A DNA stretch of 46,101 bases, taken from assembly GCA_016874035.1 (NCBI GenBank), contig VGVM01000016.1, positions 1 through 46,101 of the forward strand, in the 5' to 3' direction. Below the pieces are notes generated by a model, which saw only the letters and a program-made list of their open reading frames with translations, had not been told where the DNA came from and did not search any database. Below, in pieces: positions 29,804-38,950 of the stretch; position 1 is the stretch's first letter, and every line of letters begins with the position of its first letter. A program made the position numbers and the translations under genes. Source of the DNA: Gemmatimonadota bacterium. GTDB taxonomy: Bacteria > Gemmatimonadota > Gemmatimonadetes > Gemmatimonadales > Gemmatimonadaceae.

Positions 29804-31885
29804 GTGTACAGTGGCGCTCAGGCGACCGCCCTCGCCGAGATGCATCGGGCGCAGCGCTGGGCGCTTGGCGCTTCCATCGGCCTCACCACGCTGCTGGTGT
29901 TGGTCGCCGGCCTCGTATTCCGCCGCGGGCTCAGGGGAATCCGCGCGGCGTCCGCAGAACGGGAGACCCTGTACCGCACGGTCGCCGAGAGCGAGGCGCG
30001 CCTCGCCGAGGCGCAGGCGCTGGCCCACCTTGGAAACTGGGAGTGGGACGTCAAGTCGGGCGTAAACACGTGGTCCGACGAGAACTTCCGTATCCACGGA
30101 TTCGCGCCCGGCTCGGTGCAGCCATCCTATGACGTCTGGATCGGACGCATCCACCCGGAAGACCGTGAACGGGTGCTCTCGGCCGTGCAGGCGGCGCTGG
30201 ATGGACGAGCGCCATACGATGTGGAATGTCGGGTCGTGCACCCGGACGGCGCGATTCGGTACGTCCGCAACACCGGATCAGTGGCGCGCGATCCGACCGG
30301 AGCCGCCAAACGGATGGTCGGCACGGTGCTGGACGTCACCGCGTTTCGCCGGGTCGAACAGGCGCTTGGCGAGCAGGACATGCGCTTCCAGTCGCTGATC
30401 AGTCACTCCAACGACATCATCGTGCTGCTGGGGCCGTCGGGCACGTTGATGTACGTCAGTCCGTCACTGGATCGTATCCTCGGGTATCCGCCCGGCACGT
30501 GGCTCAACCGGCCGGTGCTCGACCTGGTCTGGCCTGACGACGTCCAGATTGCGCGCGAGCTGCTGTCGCGTGGTGAGGCGTCGCCGAGGGTCGAGCTCCC
30601 GTTCCAGCTGCGCGTTCGGCACGCCGATGGCGGTTTGCGGTGGCTCGAAGGCTCAGGCACCAACTATTTCGACGACCCAGGTATCGGCGGCGTGGTGGTC
30701 AACGCGCGCGACACCACGGAGCGCCGCCGCCTCGAAGTGCAGTTCCTGCAGGCGCAAAAAATGGAATCGGTCGGCCAGCTGGCCGGCGGCGTCGCGCACG
30801 ACTTCAACAACCTGCTGACCGTGATCTCGGGGCAGGCCTCGCTGGCGCTCATGCGCGTCCAGCGCGACGACCCGACCCGGCAAAGCCTGCTGGAGATCGA
30901 GAAGGCCGCGGAGTCGGCCGCGGGCGTGACACGCCAGCTCCTGGCGTTTTCCCGCAAGCAGCTGATCAATCCGACCGTGCTGACGCCGGCGCTGGCCGTC
31001 GCCGACATGGAGTCAATGCTGGCGCGGCTTATCGGCGAGACCATAGCGGTGACGGTTGAGCGCGCCGCCGACCCGTGGACCGTCCGGATGGATCAGGGCC
31101 AGATCGAGCAGGTGGTGATGAACCTTGCCGTGAACGCGCGCGACGCGATGCCCGACGGCGGCCGCCTCACCATCCGCGTGGGCAACGCGGTGCTCGGGCC
31201 CGACTATGTGCGGCTGCATCCGCAGGCCGTGGCGGGCGAGTACGTCGTCATCAGCGTGGTGGACACGGGGATCGGCATGAAGCCGGAGTTGATCGAACGG
31301 ATATTCCTGCCGTTCTTCACGACAAAGCCCGTGGGCCGCGGTACCGGGCTCGGCCTCGCCAGCGTGCACGGCATCGTGTCGCAGAATGGCGGCCACGTGG
31401 ATGTGGAATCCCATGTCGGCGTCGGCACCACGTTCCACGTGTACCTGCCGCGGGCGGCCGGGCCGGCGGCGCCGCAGAAACCGCCGGCGCTGCCGAACCT
31501 GCCGACGGGCACGGAAACCCTCGTCGTCGTCGAGGACGAGGAAGCGCTGCGCGTGCTCGCGGCCTCGCTGCTCGGGCGGCTGGGCTACACGGTGCTGACG
31601 TTCGGGAGCGGCGCCGAGGCGTTAGCCGGTGTTTCGACCAGTCCGAGGCCGATCCACTTGCTGCTGACCGACGTCGTCCTTGGCGGCATGAGCGGGCGCG
31701 TGCTGGCGGAACGCCTGAGGGAAATACGCCCGGAGTTGAAGGTGCTGTTCATGTCCGGGTACACGGAGGACGTGGTGCTCCGGCACGGTGTGCTGGCCGG
31801 TGAGATGGCGTTTGTCGCGAAACCATTCTCGATGGAGACGCTCGCGAAACGCGTTCGCGAGGTGCTCGACAGCGCTCGCGTCTAG
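29804..31885 (+). CDS. Hybrid sensor histidine kinase with two PAS domains and C-terminal receiver
   Basis: 693 residues from GTG 29804, the first usable start after the in-frame TGA; the original gene probably began at 29333. A membrane helix (WALGASIGLTTLLVLVAGLV) is followed by a PAS_3 domain (LAHLGNWEWDVKSG ... HPEDRERVLSAVQAAL), a second PAS (LISHSNDIIVLLGPSGTLMY), then a HisKA domain with the phosphorylated H332 in GGVAHDFNNLLTVI. The ATPase domain shows the N box NLAVNARDAMPDGG, DTGIGM and FFTTKPVGRGTGLGLA. A receiver domain ends the protein, with acidic VVEDEE and phospho-acceptor D623 in LLTDVVL and KPF. It senses a signal through PAS and the interrupted periplasmic part and relays phosphate internally. 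No response regulator is adjacent, so the output is unknown. If translation restarts here, the periplasmic input would be lost. Confidence 0.92.
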   Translation: MYSGAQATALAEMHRAQRWALGASIGLTTLLVLVAGLVFRRGLRGIRAASAERETLYRTVAESEARLAEAQALAHLGNWEWDVKSGVNTWSDENFRIHGFAPGSVQPSYDVWIGRIHPEDRERVLSAVQAALDGRAPYDVECRVVHPDGAIRYVRNTGSVARDPTGAAKRMVGTVLDVTAFRRVEQALGEQDMRFQSLISHSNDIIVLLGPSGTLMYVSPSLDRILGYPPGTWLNRPVLDLVWPDDVQIARELLSRGEASPRVELPFQLRVRHADGGLRWLEGSGTNYFDDPGIGGVVVNARDTTERRRLEVQFLQAQKMESVGQLAGGVAHDFNNLLTVISGQASLALMRVQRDDPTRQSLLEIEKAAESAAGVTRQLLAFSRKQLINPTVLTPALAVADMESMLARLIGETIAVTVERAADPWTVRMDQGQIEQVVMNLAVNARDAMPDGGRLTIRVGNAVLGPDYVRLHPQAVAGEYVVISVVDTGIGMKPELIERIFLPFFTTKPVGRGTGLGLASVHGIVSQNGGHVDVESHVGVGTTFHVYLPRAAGPAAPQKPPALPNLPTGTETLVVVEDEEALRVLAASLLGRLGYTVLTFGSGAEALAGVSTSPRPIHLLLTDVVLGGMSGRVLAERLREIRPELKVLFMSGYTEDVVLRHGVLAGEMAFVAKPFSMETLAKRVREVLDSARV

Positions 31886-31900
31886 CACGCAGGGCTGGAT

Positions 31901-31938
31901 GCGACGAGGGCCCGACACTTCTGCCGGGCCCTCGTTGC
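31901..31938. terminator. Strong hairpin terminator between convergent genes
   Basis: The arms at 31901-31914 and 31925-31938 pair over 14 bp with a single G-T wobble; the inner ten pairs, CGAGGGCCCG with CGGGCCCTCG, are perfect. The loop is 10 nt (ACACTTCTGC). The site lies 15 bp after the kinase stop and 18 bp before the PQQ dehydrogenase stop, so it can serve both strands. The following stretch TTGCGTTGC is only weakly T-rich. Confidence 0.8.
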
Positions 31939-31956
31939 GTTGCGGTGCGCCTCAGC

Positions 31957-34257
31957 CTACGGGAGTCGCAGCGCCGTGAGCCGGGTATTGCTGCCTGCGC
32001 CCGAGGCGAACACGATGTACTGCTTGCCTTGGTGCAGGAAGGTCATCGGCACGGCCGAGGTCGTGGCAGGAATCTGTACGCTGCTCACGAGCTTGCCTGT
32101 CGCCTTGTCGAACGCATAGAGCTGGGGTGGCACGACGGGACCGGCGGCTCCGCGGCCGCCCGCACCACCGCCTGCGCCACCCGCGCCGCCAGCGCGGCCG
32201 CCACCAGCGCCAGATGCCGGCTGGTTCGTCATGCCACCGCGGCCGGTGCCGTTGATCAGCAGGGTCTTCGTCACGATAAGCTGCGGCTGGCTGCCGTTGT
32301 TCGGCTGCCGCGGAATCGTCGCGCCCGCCCAGATCGAGCCGGCAGGGCGAGGCACATCGCGCCAGTAGTTGCCGTTCGGCGCCCACCACTTCTTGTCGCC
32401 CGTGGTCATGTCGTACGCCGTGATCCCGCCGAGTTCCTTCGGCTTGAGGATCGAGATTCCGTCAATGTTGTTGACCGCGGCGACACGGCCAAAGCCCCCG
32501 CCGCGGCCGGTCCCGCCAGCCGGCGCGACATACCCCGGCGGCGGAGGCAGCGCGCCGATCGCGCCACAGCTGTTGTGCGGTGAGGTGTACTCGATTTCGG
32601 AGCAGGGGTCCTTCTGCACGGCGGCTGTTGACAGGCCGGCCTGGGCCCCGACGTACATCATGCCCGTTTCGGGGTCCACCGCGCTTCCGCCGTCAATGTT
32701 GACGCCCCCGCTCGCGCCAGGCGCGTACCACGAGCAGCGGTACTGCGCGGGACCGTTGGCGCCGCGACCGTCCGCGGGCGACGGTGGGATGAAATACGGG
32801 CCCATGCGACACTGGCGTGCGAGCTTCAGCGCCGAATCCTTGATTGCGGGTGTGTAGTCGATCAGGTCCGCTTCGGTCAGCCCGGTATGCGAGTACGCCG
32901 CCGGGCGCGACGGGATCGGCTGTGTCGGGGCCGTGACCTCGCCGGGCACTTCGCTCTGCTGTACGGGCGTCTCCACGATCGGCCAGATCGGCTCGCCGGT
33001 AATGCGGTCGAGCACATAGAACAGGCCGTCCTTCGTTGTTTGCGCGACGATCTTGCGTGGCTTCCCGTCAATCGTGACGTCGAGCAGGTTCGGGACCATC
33101 GAGTTGTCGTAGTCCCAGATATCGTGGTGCACGAGCTGGTAGTGCCACTTCCGCAGCCCGGTCTTCACGTCAATCGCGACGATGCTGTTCGCGAAGAGGT
33201 TGTCGCCGGGGCGGTGCCCGCCGTATTCGTCGGCCACGGGCATGCCGACCGGGATGTACACGAGGCCGAGCTCGGCATCCACCGAGTACGGCGCCCACGG
33301 GTCCACCTTGCCGACCCCCGACGACCCGATCTTGCAGCCCAGCTTCCAGGTGTCGCAGCCGTACTCGCCGGGTTGCGGGACGAGGTTGAACTTCCACAGC
33401 TGCTTGCCCGTCTTGATGTCGAAGCCGCGGACGAAGCCCGGGATGTTGTGCTTCCGGATCGGGTAGTAGCCATGCATCGACGAGTTGCCGACGATGATCG
33501 TGTTCCCGACGATGATCGGTGGGGAGCTGATCGCAATCTGGCCGTTGGCGGGGTCAATCCCCACCTGGCCATCGGCGCCGATCTTCCTGACCGGGTCCCA
33601 CTTTTCGCCGGGCTTGGCCGCGCGGAGCGGCGATTCTTCCGAGATGACGAGATCGCCCGAATCGTCCACGGCGAGCGGGACGATCGGGTATCCCAGACCG
33701 ACCTGCAGGTCCACGATTCCGTTCTTGCCGAATCGCGGGTCAGGCCGGCCCGTCTTCGCGTCGAGCGAGACCATGTGGTAGCCCGGGGTGGCCACGACCA
33801 CGCGCTCATTGTTCCCATCGGTCCAGTACGCGAGACCACGTCCCGCGAACTGCCGCGGCGCCTTCTTGTACCGAATGCCTTCGTCGAGCGTATTCCATTT
33901 CCAGAGCGTGTTGCCCGTGGCCGGATCGATCGCGTACGCGTACCGGCGAGTCGTCGCCACCGTGAGGATGCGGCCGTTCGCAAACAGCGGGGTCGTGCGG
34001 TAGTACTCGTCCTCGCCATCCTGGGCCGCATTCCACTGCCACGCGACCTGGAGCTGGCTGAAGTTCGACGCGTTGATCTGATCCAGCGGCGAATACCGCG
34101 TGGCCCAGGCGTCGCCGCCCCAGAATCGCCACTCGCCGGGCTTGTTGCCGCGGACGAGGCCGCTACCCTGTCGTGCGGACAGCGCCGCAGTGAAGCCGGC
34201 GATCGCCATGACGGCGAGCGCGAGGAATGCAAGTCGGTGGCGGGGGGAATGGGTCAT
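31957..34257 (-). CDS. PQQ-dependent dehydrogenase (quinoprotein) paired with cytochrome c
   Basis: 766 residues on the minus strand; ATG 34257 overlaps the stop of the cytochrome gene by four bases. A signal peptide (RLAFLALAVMAIAGFTAALS) precedes the quinoprotein propeller: FWGGDAWATRYSPLDQINAS, PATGNTLWKWNT, IKTGKQLWKFNLV, VKTGLRKWHYQLVHHDIWDY and RITGEPIWPIVETPV. Cys pairs (EYGCDTWKLGCKIG, KDPCSEIE/NSCGAIG) probably make disulfides. Two Gly-rich inserts occur near the C-terminal blades (nt about 32490-32530 and 32131-32220). It is longer than the related enzyme at 19896 mainly because of these. It should oxidise an alcohol or sugar in the periplasm and pass electrons to the cytochrome c encoded just upstream. 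Substrate is not known. Confidence 0.94.
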   Translation of the reverse strand: MTHSPRHRLAFLALAVMAIAGFTAALSARQGSGLVRGNKPGEWRFWGGDAWATRYSPLDQINASNFSQLQVAWQWNAAQDGEDEYYRTTPLFANGRILTVATTRRYAYAIDPATGNTLWKWNTLDEGIRYKKAPRQFAGRGLAYWTDGNNERVVVATPGYHMVSLDAKTGRPDPRFGKNGIVDLQVGLGYPIVPLAVDDSGDLVISEESPLRAAKPGEKWDPVRKIGADGQVGIDPANGQIAISSPPIIVGNTIIVGNSSMHGYYPIRKHNIPGFVRGFDIKTGKQLWKFNLVPQPGEYGCDTWKLGCKIGSSGVGKVDPWAPYSVDAELGLVYIPVGMPVADEYGGHRPGDNLFANSIVAIDVKTGLRKWHYQLVHHDIWDYDNSMVPNLLDVTIDGKPRKIVAQTTKDGLFYVLDRITGEPIWPIVETPVQQSEVPGEVTAPTQPIPSRPAAYSHTGLTEADLIDYTPAIKDSALKLARQCRMGPYFIPPSPADGRGANGPAQYRCSWYAPGASGGVNIDGGSAVDPETGMMYVGAQAGLSTAAVQKDPCSEIEYTSPHNSCGAIGALPPPPGYVAPAGGTGRGGGFGRVAAVNNIDGISILKPKELGGITAYDMTTGDKKWWAPNGNYWRDVPRPAGSIWAGATIPRQPNNGSQPQLIVTKTLLINGTGRGGMTNQPASGAGGGRAGGAGGAGGGAGGRGAAGPVVPPQLYAFDKATGKLVSSVQIPATTSAVPMTFLHQGKQYIVFASGAGSNTRLTALRLP

Positions 34258-34709
34258 CGGCGGTTCCGGCTCCTGAGGGTGTCAGTCGGTGGGACCACTC
34301 GCACCTTCTCCAGTGCGACGGAGTCGGCTGGCAGCTCGATGTCGCCGGCGGGCATCTTGTTCATCTGCATGATGAACGCGATCACATCGGCGTACGCCTC
34401 GGCGCTCATTGCGCCGGGGTTGTCTTGCGGCATCTGGGAACGCAGGTAGCCCCAGAACTCGCCAAGCGTCTTGCCCACCTTATCGGGCCAGAATCGCGGG
34501 CCCGCGTGCTCCACGGTCTTGTGGCAAGACGCGCAGTAGGTCAGGTAGCCTTCGCGGCCTCGCGTGGCCTGTGCATCCGTGTAGAGCTTCTCCAGCGTCG
34601 TACCGGCGGTACTCGGCGCTTGTGCACGGGCAGTGCCGGGGGTCAATACGGAAAGCGAAAGCGCGCCAAGGAATGCGTAGGCGGCGCGGCGTGAACGCGG
34701 TGACACCAT
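34254..34709 (-). CDS. Periplasmic mono-haem cytochrome c
   Basis: 151 residues from ATG 34709 (MVSPRSRRAAYAF); ATG 34742 eleven codons earlier is an alternative. A signal peptide (basic RRAAYAFLGALSLSVLTPGTARA) leads to a class I cytochrome fold: GREGYLTYCASCHK is the CxxCH haem-binding site, and Met residues in SQMPQDNPGAMS are candidates for the axial ligand, followed by AYADVIAFIMQMNKMP, the terminal helix. The C-terminal tail is extended (PADSVALEKVRVVPP). It overlaps the PQQ dehydrogenase start and is therefore almost certainly that enzyme's electron acceptor, feeding a terminal oxidase. Confidence 0.93.
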   Translation of the reverse strand: MVSPRSRRAAYAFLGALSLSVLTPGTARAQAPSTAGTTLEKLYTDAQATRGREGYLTYCASCHKTVEHAGPRFWPDKVGKTLGEFWGYLRSQMPQDNPGAMSAEAYADVIAFIMQMNKMPAGDIELPADSVALEKVRVVPPTDTLRSRNRR

Positions 34710-34759
34710 GCGAATCGTCGGGTGGGAAATCGAGGGGAACATGCCCGGTAATACTACGA

Positions 34760-36187
34760 CTATGCCGCGGGTGGCGCTGCCGGGCTGCCCCTGGGTTCCA
34801 GCGCGCGATTGACCCAAGGTCGGGCGGCTCGCGCGAGCAGGAACGCGCCCAGGCCGATGATCGCGAGTCGTACGGCGGTGCGCGCGGCCAGCATGTCGAG
34901 CGGCTGCCCCGTGAAGTCGTACTCGCGCAGGTCCGCGCCGCGCTCGAGCAACCAGTGCCAAGCCGTGTGCGCCACCAGCGCCGAAATCACCACGATTGCC
35001 ACGCGCTCCGACGGCAGCCGGGCAATCACCCAGGTGAGCAGCGGCGCAGCCAGCGCGACGACGAGCACCTGTCCGGCTTCGACACCGATGTTGAATGCCG
35101 CCAGGGCGGCGAGCACATGCGAACCGGAAAACTGCAGCGATTCGCGCAGCGCAAACGCGAAGCCGAAGCCGTGGACGAGCCCGAAGCCGAAGGCAATCAT
35201 CCAGCGCCGCTGGATATTCGCGCCAAACACGTTTTCGATCGCCGCGTACACGATGGACGCGGCAATGAGGAGCTCGATCAGCGGCGGGAACCACGCCGCG
35301 TCGGGCGCGAAGCCGAGCGCGCTGGCGCTCATCGTCAGCGCATGCGCCGCCGTAAACGCGGTGACGATCACGACGAGCGGCCTGATGCGGCGGAACGGCA
35401 CCACGAGGCAGACCAGGAACAGCAGGTGGTCGAGCCCGTCCAGAATGTGCCGGAACCCCAGGGCGACAAACTGCGACGCGGCCTGCCACCAAGAGGGATC
35501 GAGCTGGATGCGGCCGGGATCGCCGAGCCAGGTGACCGTGCGTTCGGTCGAGTCGGCCTGCACGATGCGCAGTTCGGTCGTGGTCCGCACGCCGAGGCGC
35601 GCGAACCGTGCATCCAGCGAGAACGCGGACTCCGGCGACCCGATCTCGTACTCCAGCGAGACGTCCACCATCGCTTGCTGCCAGGCGAGATTGACGGAAT
35701 CACCGAGTGCGGGAGTCGCGAACCCCGCGGTTGCCGCGGCGAACGAGCGGAAGGCCGTATCGCTCTGCAGGGCAATCCGCGTGCCACGCACGCGCGGCGC
35801 CGGGAGGGCCCGGCCGTCCTCGAAGATCGTCAGGTTGTCGGTCAGCCACAGCTTGACGCCATCGGCCAGGAGCGAATCGGCGCGACTGAGCACGAGATAG
35901 CCGGGCCCGCGCAGCGGCCACTGGATATCGCGCATGGCCTCGAGCGGCACCCGCGCGATCACACGGAGCGTCGTGGCGTCGGCCCGGATGTACGCGAGCA
36001 CGTGGACGCTCTTCGGGATCTCATGGGCGTGGGCCGGCGCCGCGCTCGCGGTGGCAAGCGCCAGGATTGCGGCGATCGCATGCCGCCAGGGGCCGAACCC
36101 CGCCGGCGCGCCGCCCAGCGCGGCTGGACGCCACCGCGTTAACGGTCGTAGAATGGAGGCAGCCCGGCGAACGCGGTCACGGAACAT
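34760..36187 (-). CDS. HupE/UreJ-like membrane protein with N-terminal extracytoplasmic domain
   Basis: 475 residues on the minus strand. After a basic start, a signal-like helix (HAIAAILALATASAAPAHA) leads to a beta-rich domain of about 190 residues (SVHVLAYIRADATTLRVIAR ...). The second half is a HupE/UreJ_2 membrane bundle with the diagnostic GFRHILDGLDHLLFLVCLV, then FTAAHALTMSASALG, FGLVHGFGFAFAL and FNIGVEAGQVLVV, rich in conserved His and Asp. Related domains bind or move metals such as nickel or cobalt, and this subtype is common without any hydrogenase. No hydrogenase or urease gene is visible here. It ends 50 bp before the cytochrome c start, so it may lead the same transcript. A metal supply function is only inference. 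Confidence 0.88.
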   Translation of the reverse strand: MFRDRVRRAASILRPLTRWRPAALGGAPAGFGPWRHAIAAILALATASAAPAHAHEIPKSVHVLAYIRADATTLRVIARVPLEAMRDIQWPLRGPGYLVLSRADSLLADGVKLWLTDNLTIFEDGRALPAPRVRGTRIALQSDTAFRSFAAATAGFATPALGDSVNLAWQQAMVDVSLEYEIGSPESAFSLDARFARLGVRTTTELRIVQADSTERTVTWLGDPGRIQLDPSWWQAASQFVALGFRHILDGLDHLLFLVCLVVPFRRIRPLVVIVTAFTAAHALTMSASALGFAPDAAWFPPLIELLIAASIVYAAIENVFGANIQRRWMIAFGFGLVHGFGFAFALRESLQFSGSHVLAALAAFNIGVEAGQVLVVALAAPLLTWVIARLPSERVAIVVISALVAHTAWHWLLERGADLREYDFTGQPLDMLAARTAVRLAIIGLGAFLLARAARPWVNRALEPRGSPAAPPAA

Positions 36188-36260
36188 CGTCGGACGAACT
36201 TACTTGCGTCCGCAGCGCCACACAGCCGCCCACGGCGGCCCCCCACCGGAGACGGATCAC

Positions 36261-37712
36261 ATGATTGTGTCCCGAAGGTCGTGGAGTTTGTCGCCCAGAG
36301 CCGTCCAGCCAGACCGCCGGATCGTGCCGATGGTCGGGGTCGTTGCGCTCGGCGCACTGGTCGCGGCGGTCAGCCCGGCGAGCGTCGCCGCCCAAGGGAC
36401 CGCGACTCGCCCGCAGGGCGCCAGTCGTCCGGCGGGCGCTTCGGCCGCTGTCGCCGTGACCGCGCCCCGATTCACGGTTGACCTCATGTGGCCCAAGCCG
36501 CTCCCCGCGAACAAGCTGCTCGGGTCGGTGACGGGCGTAGCCGTGGACGCGCACGATCACGTGTTCGTCGTTCACCGCATTGATTCCTTCACGGCGCGTA
36601 CCGAGACCGGCGCCGATGCCAACCCGCCGATCGCCGAATGCTGCTTGAGCGAGCTTCCGGTGATCCAGTTCGATGCGACCGGCAACCGGATCAAGTCGTG
36701 GGGCGGTCCGGGCCCGGGCTACGATTGGCCGGCGATACCATCGGGAATCGCGGTGGCGCCGAACGGTGACGTCTGGATTGCGGGCACCGGCGGTATGGAC
36801 GGGCAGGTCCTCGTCTTCTCCCATGATGGCGCGTTCAAGCGGCAGATCGGCCGCGCCGGACGCACGGCGGCTCCGGCAGGCGCCCAGCCGCAAGACACGG
36901 CGTATCAGGGTGTGTCGCCGGGCGCGCGAGGCGCAGCGCCGCCGGCCGCCGCTGCGGGCGCCGGTGCAGCGGGAGGTCGCGGAGGCGCAGGGGGAGGTCG
37001 AGGTGGTCGTGGTGGACCGCCGCCGTCGCTGCCGCCAAACAGCTCGGCGACGGATATCCTGGGTGGCGCTACGCGCATCGCGTTCGATGCCGCCGGCACC
37101 ACGGCCTACATCGCCGACGGCACGCGCAATCGTCGCGTCGTGACCGTGGACGTTGCGACCGGTGCCGTGAAGGCGTTCTGGGGTGCCTACGGCAAGTCAC
37201 CATCCGACGCGGCGACGCCCGCGTATTCGCCGTCGGCGTCGCCTTCGCAGAGCTTCAGCACGGTGAGCTGTGCGCGACCCGCGAAGGATGGCAAGGTGTA
37301 TGTCTGCGATCGCGCGAACAACCGTATCCAGGTCTTTACGGCCGCCGGTGAGTTCGTGTCCGAGGCCACCATCGCGCCCAATACGCTGGGCGAGGGGGCC
37401 GTGTGGGATATCGCGTTTTCCGCGGATGCCGCACAACGGTTCATGTACGTAGCGGACGGCGGCAATCACAAGGTGCGGATCCTTGACCGCGCGACGATGA
37501 AGGAACTCACGAACTTCGGCGACGGCGGGCGACAGGCCGGCGCGTTCTACGCCCCGGGGAGCATCGCCGTGGATTCCCGCGGCAACGTGATCACGGGCGA
37601 GACGTACCAGGGCAAGCGGATCCAGAAGTTCAACTTCGGCGGGCTTGGCACCGTCACGAAAGCCAATCAGGGTCTCCTCTGGCCCACTACGACGACAGGA
37701 GCCGGCCGATGA
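36261..37712 (+). CDS. Secreted NHL-repeat beta-propeller protein, first of a tandem pair
   Basis: 483 residues from ATG 36261; the open frame extends upstream over the divergent HupE-like gene but that part is Arg-rich and unsupported. A signal segment (RIVPMVGVVALGALVAAVSPASVAAQ) is followed by APRFTVDLMWPKPLPANKLL and NHL blades: VTGVAVDAHDHVFVVHR, PSGIAVAPNGDVWIAGTGG, TRIAFDAAGTTAYIADG, KVYVCDRANNRIQVFTAAGE and PGSIAVDSRGNVITGE. A vicinal Cys pair lies in AECCLSELPVIQFD. A ~35-residue Gly/Ala/Arg-rich insert (nt about 36919-37035) splits two blades. The stop overlaps the start of a close paralogue (ATGA). Ligand binding outside the cell is plausible; no catalytic site can be asserted. Confidence 0.88.
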   Translation: MIVSRRSWSLSPRAVQPDRRIVPMVGVVALGALVAAVSPASVAAQGTATRPQGASRPAGASAAVAVTAPRFTVDLMWPKPLPANKLLGSVTGVAVDAHDHVFVVHRIDSFTARTETGADANPPIAECCLSELPVIQFDATGNRIKSWGGPGPGYDWPAIPSGIAVAPNGDVWIAGTGGMDGQVLVFSHDGAFKRQIGRAGRTAAPAGAQPQDTAYQGVSPGARGAAPPAAAAGAGAAGGRGGAGGGRGGRGGPPPSLPPNSSATDILGGATRIAFDAAGTTAYIADGTRNRRVVTVDVATGAVKAFWGAYGKSPSDAATPAYSPSASPSQSFSTVSCARPAKDGKVYVCDRANNRIQVFTAAGEFVSEATIAPNTLGEGAVWDIAFSADAAQRFMYVADGGNHKVRILDRATMKELTNFGDGGRQAGAFYAPGSIAVDSRGNVITGETYQGKRIQKFNFGGLGTVTKANQGLLWPTTTTGAGR

Positions 37713-38950
37713 CCCGTCGCACGCTGTTCTCCACGCTTGGCATCGCCGCATTGCTCGGCGCGCTGATCACGACTGAGCGCACGCTCGACGCGCGGCTCAA
37801 GGCCGATTCCGTCACGGCGCCACGGTTCGAGGTGGACCCCATGTGGCCGAAGCCGCTCCCGAACAAATGGGTGCTCGGCAACGTGATCGGCGTTGGGGTG
37901 GACGCGCGCGACCACGTGTTCATCGTGCACCGCAGCGATACGCCGGACTCGAACGAGACCGCGGCGGCGAGCACCCCGCCGAAGGGCGAGTGCTGCGTGG
38001 CCGCGCCGCCCGTGATCGAGTTTGACCCCGCCGGGAACGTGGTCGCTGCGTGGGGCGGTCCGCCGTCCGACAAATCGTACGTGTGGCCGACGTCCAACCA
38101 CGGGATCGCGGTGGACGATCAGGGCAACATCTGGATCGGGGGCAATGGGGGCGGCGCGCCGGCGACCGGGCAGGGCCCGGACTCGCACATCCTCCAGTTC
38201 ACGCACGACGGCAAGTACCTGCGCACGATCGGTATGCCGAATCAGCCGACGAACAGCGCCGCCACGAATCACTTCGGGCGCGTCGCCAAGATCTCGTTCG
38301 ATTTCAAGGCGCAGGAGGCGTACGCGGCCGATGGCTACGCGAATCACCGCGTCGCCGTGCTCGACATGAAGACCGGCGCCGTGAAGCGCTTCTGGGGCGC
38401 GTACGGCAACGTGCCGAGCGATTCGAACTTCGGGCCCTACAACCCGGACGCACCGTTGATCCCGCAGTTCCGTACGCCCGTGCACTGCGCTGAGCCGTCG
38501 AACGATGGTTTCGTGTACGTCTGCGACCGCCCGAACGACCGCATCCAGGTCTTCGAGAAGGGCGGGAAGTTCGTCAAGGAACGGCAGATCGCGCCTCGCA
38601 CGCTCGGCGACGGCTCGGTGTGGGACATCGCGTTCTCCCGCGATGCCGCGCAGAAATACCTCTACCTCGCCGACGGCAAGAACGAGAAGGTGTACGTGAT
38701 GGACCGCTCGTCGCTCGAGGTGGTCACGAGCTTCGGTGGCGGCGGGCGCCAGCCGGGGCAGTGGTTCGCCGTGCATTCGATCGCGACCGATTCGCGCGGC
38801 AACATCTTCACGACCGAGACCTACGAAGGGAAGCGCGTGCAGAAGTTCACGTACAAGGGCATGGGGCGCGTCACGAGCGGTCATCAGGGCGTCGTGTGGC
38901 CGACTCGTGCGGCGCCACCGCCCACGCCGCCGGCGACGAAGCGTCCGTAA
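37709..38950 (+). CDS. Secreted NHL-repeat beta-propeller protein, second of a tandem pair
   Basis: 413 residues. The N-terminus (MTRRTLFSTLGIAALLGAL) is an uncleaved or Sec-type signal, and the mature part opens with APRFEVDPMWPKPLPNKWVL, nearly the same as in the preceding gene, so this is a tandem duplicate. NHL blades follow: GVGVDARDHVFIVHR, NHGIAVDDQGNIWIGGNGGG, RVAKISFDFKAQEAYAADGY, VYVCDRPNDRIQVFEKGGK and IATDSRGNIFTTETYEGK. The vicinal Cys pair (GECCVAAPPVIEFD) is kept. The long Gly-rich insert of its paralogue is missing, showing that the insert was gained or lost after duplication. It shares one base with the start of the next gene. Confidence 0.9.
   Translation: MTRRTLFSTLGIAALLGALITTERTLDARLKADSVTAPRFEVDPMWPKPLPNKWVLGNVIGVGVDARDHVFIVHRSDTPDSNETAAASTPPKGECCVAAPPVIEFDPAGNVVAAWGGPPSDKSYVWPTSNHGIAVDDQGNIWIGGNGGGAPATGQGPDSHILQFTHDGKYLRTIGMPNQPTNSAATNHFGRVAKISFDFKAQEAYAADGYANHRVAVLDMKTGAVKRFWGAYGNVPSDSNFGPYNPDAPLIPQFRTPVHCAEPSNDGFVYVCDRPNDRIQVFEKGGKFVKERQIAPRTLGDGSVWDIAFSRDAAQKYLYLADGKNEKVYVMDRSSLEVVTSFGGGGRQPGQWFAVHSIATDSRGNIFTTETYEGKRVQKFTYKGMGRVTSGHQGVVWPTRAAPPPTPPATKRP

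Noticed and set aside
34710-35492. N-terminal extension of the cytochrome c frame over the HupE-like gene
   Set aside because: The extension is Arg/Ala-rich, lies in another frame of a clear membrane protein gene, and the signal peptide begins at 34709.
36188-36260. Clear regulated promoter between the divergent HupE-like and NHL genes
   Set aside because: No convincing -35/-10 pair or inverted repeat could be found in the 73 bp.
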